The position numbers and the translations under genes were made by a program. Shown one piece after another: positions 61,668 through 64,000 of a stretch of DNA of 64,000 nucleotides. The notes under the pieces were generated by a model, which saw only the letters and a program-made list of their open reading frames with translations, was not told the origin of the DNA and searched no databases. The DNA lies in assembly GCA_022578965.1 (NCBI GenBank), contig MU400605.1:90675-154674 (forward strand), in the 5' to 3' direction. Each line of letters opens with the position of its first letter. Within the stretch, counting starts at the first letter, position 1. The stretch is from Xylaria sp. FL1777 (taxonomy: Eukaryota > Ascomycota > Sordariomycetes > Xylariales > Xylariaceae).

Positions 61668-61743
61668 AAACTTAACAAACTTAAGCGTTAAATTTATTAA
61701 GCTTTAAACTTAACAAACTTAAGCGTTAAATTTATTAAGCTTT
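61668..61743. repeat. Two tandem copies of a 38-bp unit
   Basis: Unit AAACTTAACAAACTTAAGCG continued to ...AAGCTTT, present twice without mismatch (61668-61705 and 61706-61743), with a partial third start (AAACTTAA). Each unit has internal inverted halves around CTTAAG and AAGCTT. It lies upstream of the gag remnant, possibly in an LTR or leader. Confidence 0.85.
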
Positions 61744-62796
61744 AAACTTAAAACAGTATAACATTAAGTTTATTAAAAAAAGCAATGTTTATAAATTATT
61801 ACTACTGTTTTTTTTGTTTATATAATTATATATTTTTTATATTTAGTTATTTACTTAGTTTTTAGCTTTTTAGCTATTAATTTTTTATAACTACTAAACA
61901 TTAATATATTTATTACTTTTAAACTTTTAAAACTTTTATTAATGCATAGTAATAAAAGTACTTTAAAAACTTCTTTAATAAACTATTATTAAAGATTTTA
62001 TTATTACTTATAAATTAAGACTTTAAAAGCAAACTTGTTATATTAATATATAATAAGTTTATTATACTTTAATAGCTTTTTAATTAATAAAACTTAACAT
62101 ATAAAAACAAATATTAATATAAAAAATTAAGTAATAAACAATTTATAAAATAAACTTTTAAAAGTATACTAAAAAAATATTTAAAAAACAAAAATGCTAA
62201 ATAATATTATATAAGTAAACTTTATTTAATAATTAATAAACTAAATTTAAGTTATGCTATTAAAAACAAAAAATTAAAAATTAAGTTTAAAAATTTTAAA
62301 AACTTTTAGAACTAATAACGTACTAAAATAATAAACTTTAGCATTTTTATTAGCTATTTTTATTAAAAAAAAAGCAATAGTAAAAAAAAAAAAATTAAGC
62401 AGCAGTAATAAAAAAAAATTAATATTAATGCTAACATTATAAAACAAACTAATTGTTTTAATTTAAAAAGCAGCTTAAATATTAAGCGTTATAACTTTTA
62501 AACTAACATAAATATTAGCTATAATAATTAAAGTAGCAATAATAATTATTATTATAATAATAAATTAAAGCTTTAAATAAGTAATTATATTATAACTAAT
62601 ATTAATATTATTATTAGTAAATTTAATGCTTATTTTTATTATTGCTATACTTAAAATAATAACTTAAAATAAAAAACTTAACTTTTTATTATTATTGCTG
62701 CTTTTATTATTAAAATTATTTATAATATTAAAAATATTAAACATTAAAAGTTTTAAACTTATTATTTTAAAGCTTTATAATAAATTTATAAATATA

Positions 62797-63335
62797 AAAG
62801 CTTTTTTAATTTATGTTAAACTTTATTTAAAATAGCATTTTACTATTATTATAAAAAAAAATCAAAAAGTAATAATTATTTTATAATTTTTGTTAAAAAA
62901 AGTACTAAAATAGTTTTAACTTATTTTAAAAGATTTTTTAAAAGCTAACAAGTTAACTAACCTTAAGCTAAAAACAAAAAAGATTTTTAAAAATTATATT
63001 AAATTTAAAAATTAAATAAAAGCATTATTTAAAAATACTTAAAAAGCAAAACATATAAAAAAAGCATTTTATTGCTTAAAACAAACAAAAGTAATAATAA
63101 ATTACGCTATAAAATTTAAATAATTAGCAGTAATTTTAAAATTACTTAAGTTTGCATTATTTTATTTATTTTATAATAAACTTAAAACTTAAGTTTAAAA
63201 TAAACTATATAAAATAAATAAACTAGCAAAAATTAATACGTATATTAATATAGCTATTATAATTAATTAATAATTATTTAATTAGTACTTTAATACTAAA
63301 AAAACTAAAAAAAACAAAAAAAAAAAATACTTAAA
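62797..63335 (+). pseudogene. Ty3/gypsy gag remnant (Retrotrans_gag type)
   Basis: One + frame with TAA/TAG interruptions reads KAFLIYVKLYLK, KNQKVIIIL*FLLKKVLK*F, TKKIFKNYIKFKN, IKALFKNT, HIKKAFYCLKQTK, NYAIKFK*LAVILKLLKFAL, LFYNKLKT and INTYINIAIIIN. This follows the usual fungal gypsy gag order: KxFLxQ, then L.G.A..WF, F..F...L...FG, A...L..LKQT.S..DYA..F, FY.GL, Y...A..ID. It places the 5' end of a retrotransposon on + with pol expected beyond the window. Confidence 0.75.
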
Positions 63336-64000
63336 AAAATATTAAATAAAAGTTTAAATAAATTAATAAAGTTTAAAAACAATAACCTTAAAACATATTT
63401 AAAGTTAAATATTATAATTATAAAAAAAAAGAACACTTTTAAAAATAATGCTAATTTAAAAAAAAAAACAAAAAGAAAAGCTATAAAAAAAAAGATTTTT
63501 TAACTTAAAAAAAAAGTATAAGTTATAAAAGTTTAAAACAACAAAAAATAACAAAGCAATTTAAAAATATATTTTTAAAGCAAAAATATAAAGTTGCTAT
63601 TTTAAATTAAAATAAAAGTATTATATTAAATAAATTTAAATGCTTTATTTATATAAGTTAAAATAAATAAACATATAAATATTATTTAAAAGCTTTACAA
63701 TTATTAAAACAAATTACAAAAAAATATATTTGCTATATAAACAATTAAAGTTATTTAATATATAATTTAAAAAAATAATTTAATTAAAAATAACAAATAA
63801 TAAAAAGTAGTAAGTTAATATAATTAGCAAACTTATAAAATTATAAAAACTTTAAACTATTAAAACTTAAAATATAACTTAAAAAAAAGTTATGTTTAAA
63901 AAAACAAAACTATAATTATAAATAATATAATTATTAAACTAATTATAAACTATTAAAACATTTAGTTGCTAAATAAACTTAAAAAAACAAAACTTATAAA

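Larger units (their letters stand above)
60000..64000. mobile_element. Second AT-rich, RIP-like block with a Ty3/gypsy element running off the window
   Basis: Composition drops to that of the first block at about 60000. From 60000 to 61590 the + strand is T-rich and the - strand more open (for example LKLKNKLYNFKTTLIVAKLK), but no family is identified. At about 61590-61660 there are less mutated words (AAAGTCCCATTCG, ATAGGGG), possibly an element end. From about 61800 the + strand is A-rich, and a gypsy gag is readable at 62797-63335. No LTR pair can be defined because the element continues past the edge. Confidence 0.7.

Noticed and set aside
1..64000. CRISPR arrays, rRNA or tRNA genes
   Set aside because: No regularly spaced repeats of that kind, no rRNA-like stretches, and no B-box-like GGTTCGAxTCC context was found on visual reading. 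A tRNA scan would be needed to be certain.

Overview
The window comes from a filamentous ascomycete (Pezizomycotina, most likely a Sordariomycete; species not resolved). The reasons are short GT-AG introns of about 45-120 bp, a single-chain eukaryotic urease, a Neurospora-type HET-C protein, fungal-only families (DUF1769, a CorA-like protein with an unusual signature, ankyrin-ZZ), and two AT-rich blocks (roughly 20% GC or below by eye) with the C-to-T / G-to-A decay typical of repeat-induced point mutation (RIP). All splice sites, frames and repeat boundaries were worked out by hand from the sequence.

Layout. 1-921 (-): 5' part of a het-C gene. 5260-6936 (+): HMG-box nuclear protein. 9160-12570 (-): complete five-exon urease. 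13353-15709 (-): Ada3/Ngg1, a SAGA-type adaptor. 21838-23083 (-): DUF1769 protein. 24619-26413 (-): five-exon CorA-like two-helix membrane protein. 27739-52550: 24.8 kb AT-rich block. 55022-56076 (+): cysteine-bearing single-pass membrane protein. 56438 to about 59.9 kb (-): ankyrin-repeat protein ending in a ZZ zinc finger, convergent with its neighbour and apparently cut at its N-terminus. 60000-64000: a second AT-rich block containing a Ty3/gypsy gag and running off the window. The host genes are housekeeping or accessory singletons. They are widely spaced, and I see no operon-like or biosynthetic-cluster logic. Intergenic DNA, especially 1.4-4.7 kb and 7.6-9.0 kb, is dense in the palindromic motif ACCTAGGT and its fragments.

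The large AT block resolves into three nested Ty3/gypsy retrotransposons. An outer element on the - strand (27739-52550, 291-bp LTRs, target duplication TCCGG) was entered by two copies of a second element of identical length (7,860 bp, 193-bp LTRs). Copy A is on + at 30959-38818 and copy B on - at 39904-47763. They lie in opposite orientation only 1,085 bp apart. Both carry RT, RNase H, integrase and a C-terminal chromodomain (chromovirus), all broken by RIP-type stops. Both also have about 2 kb of extra sequence between pol and the 3' LTR, which holds a conserved reading frame of about 520 codons on the antisense strand. The outer LTR pair gives a natural before/after comparison of the mutation process: every difference in its outer 60 bp is C-to-T or G-to-A, and the surviving G/C are mostly GpC. 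The antisense frame and the mutation pattern are the most unusual things in the window.

No tRNA, rRNA or CRISPR was recognised.
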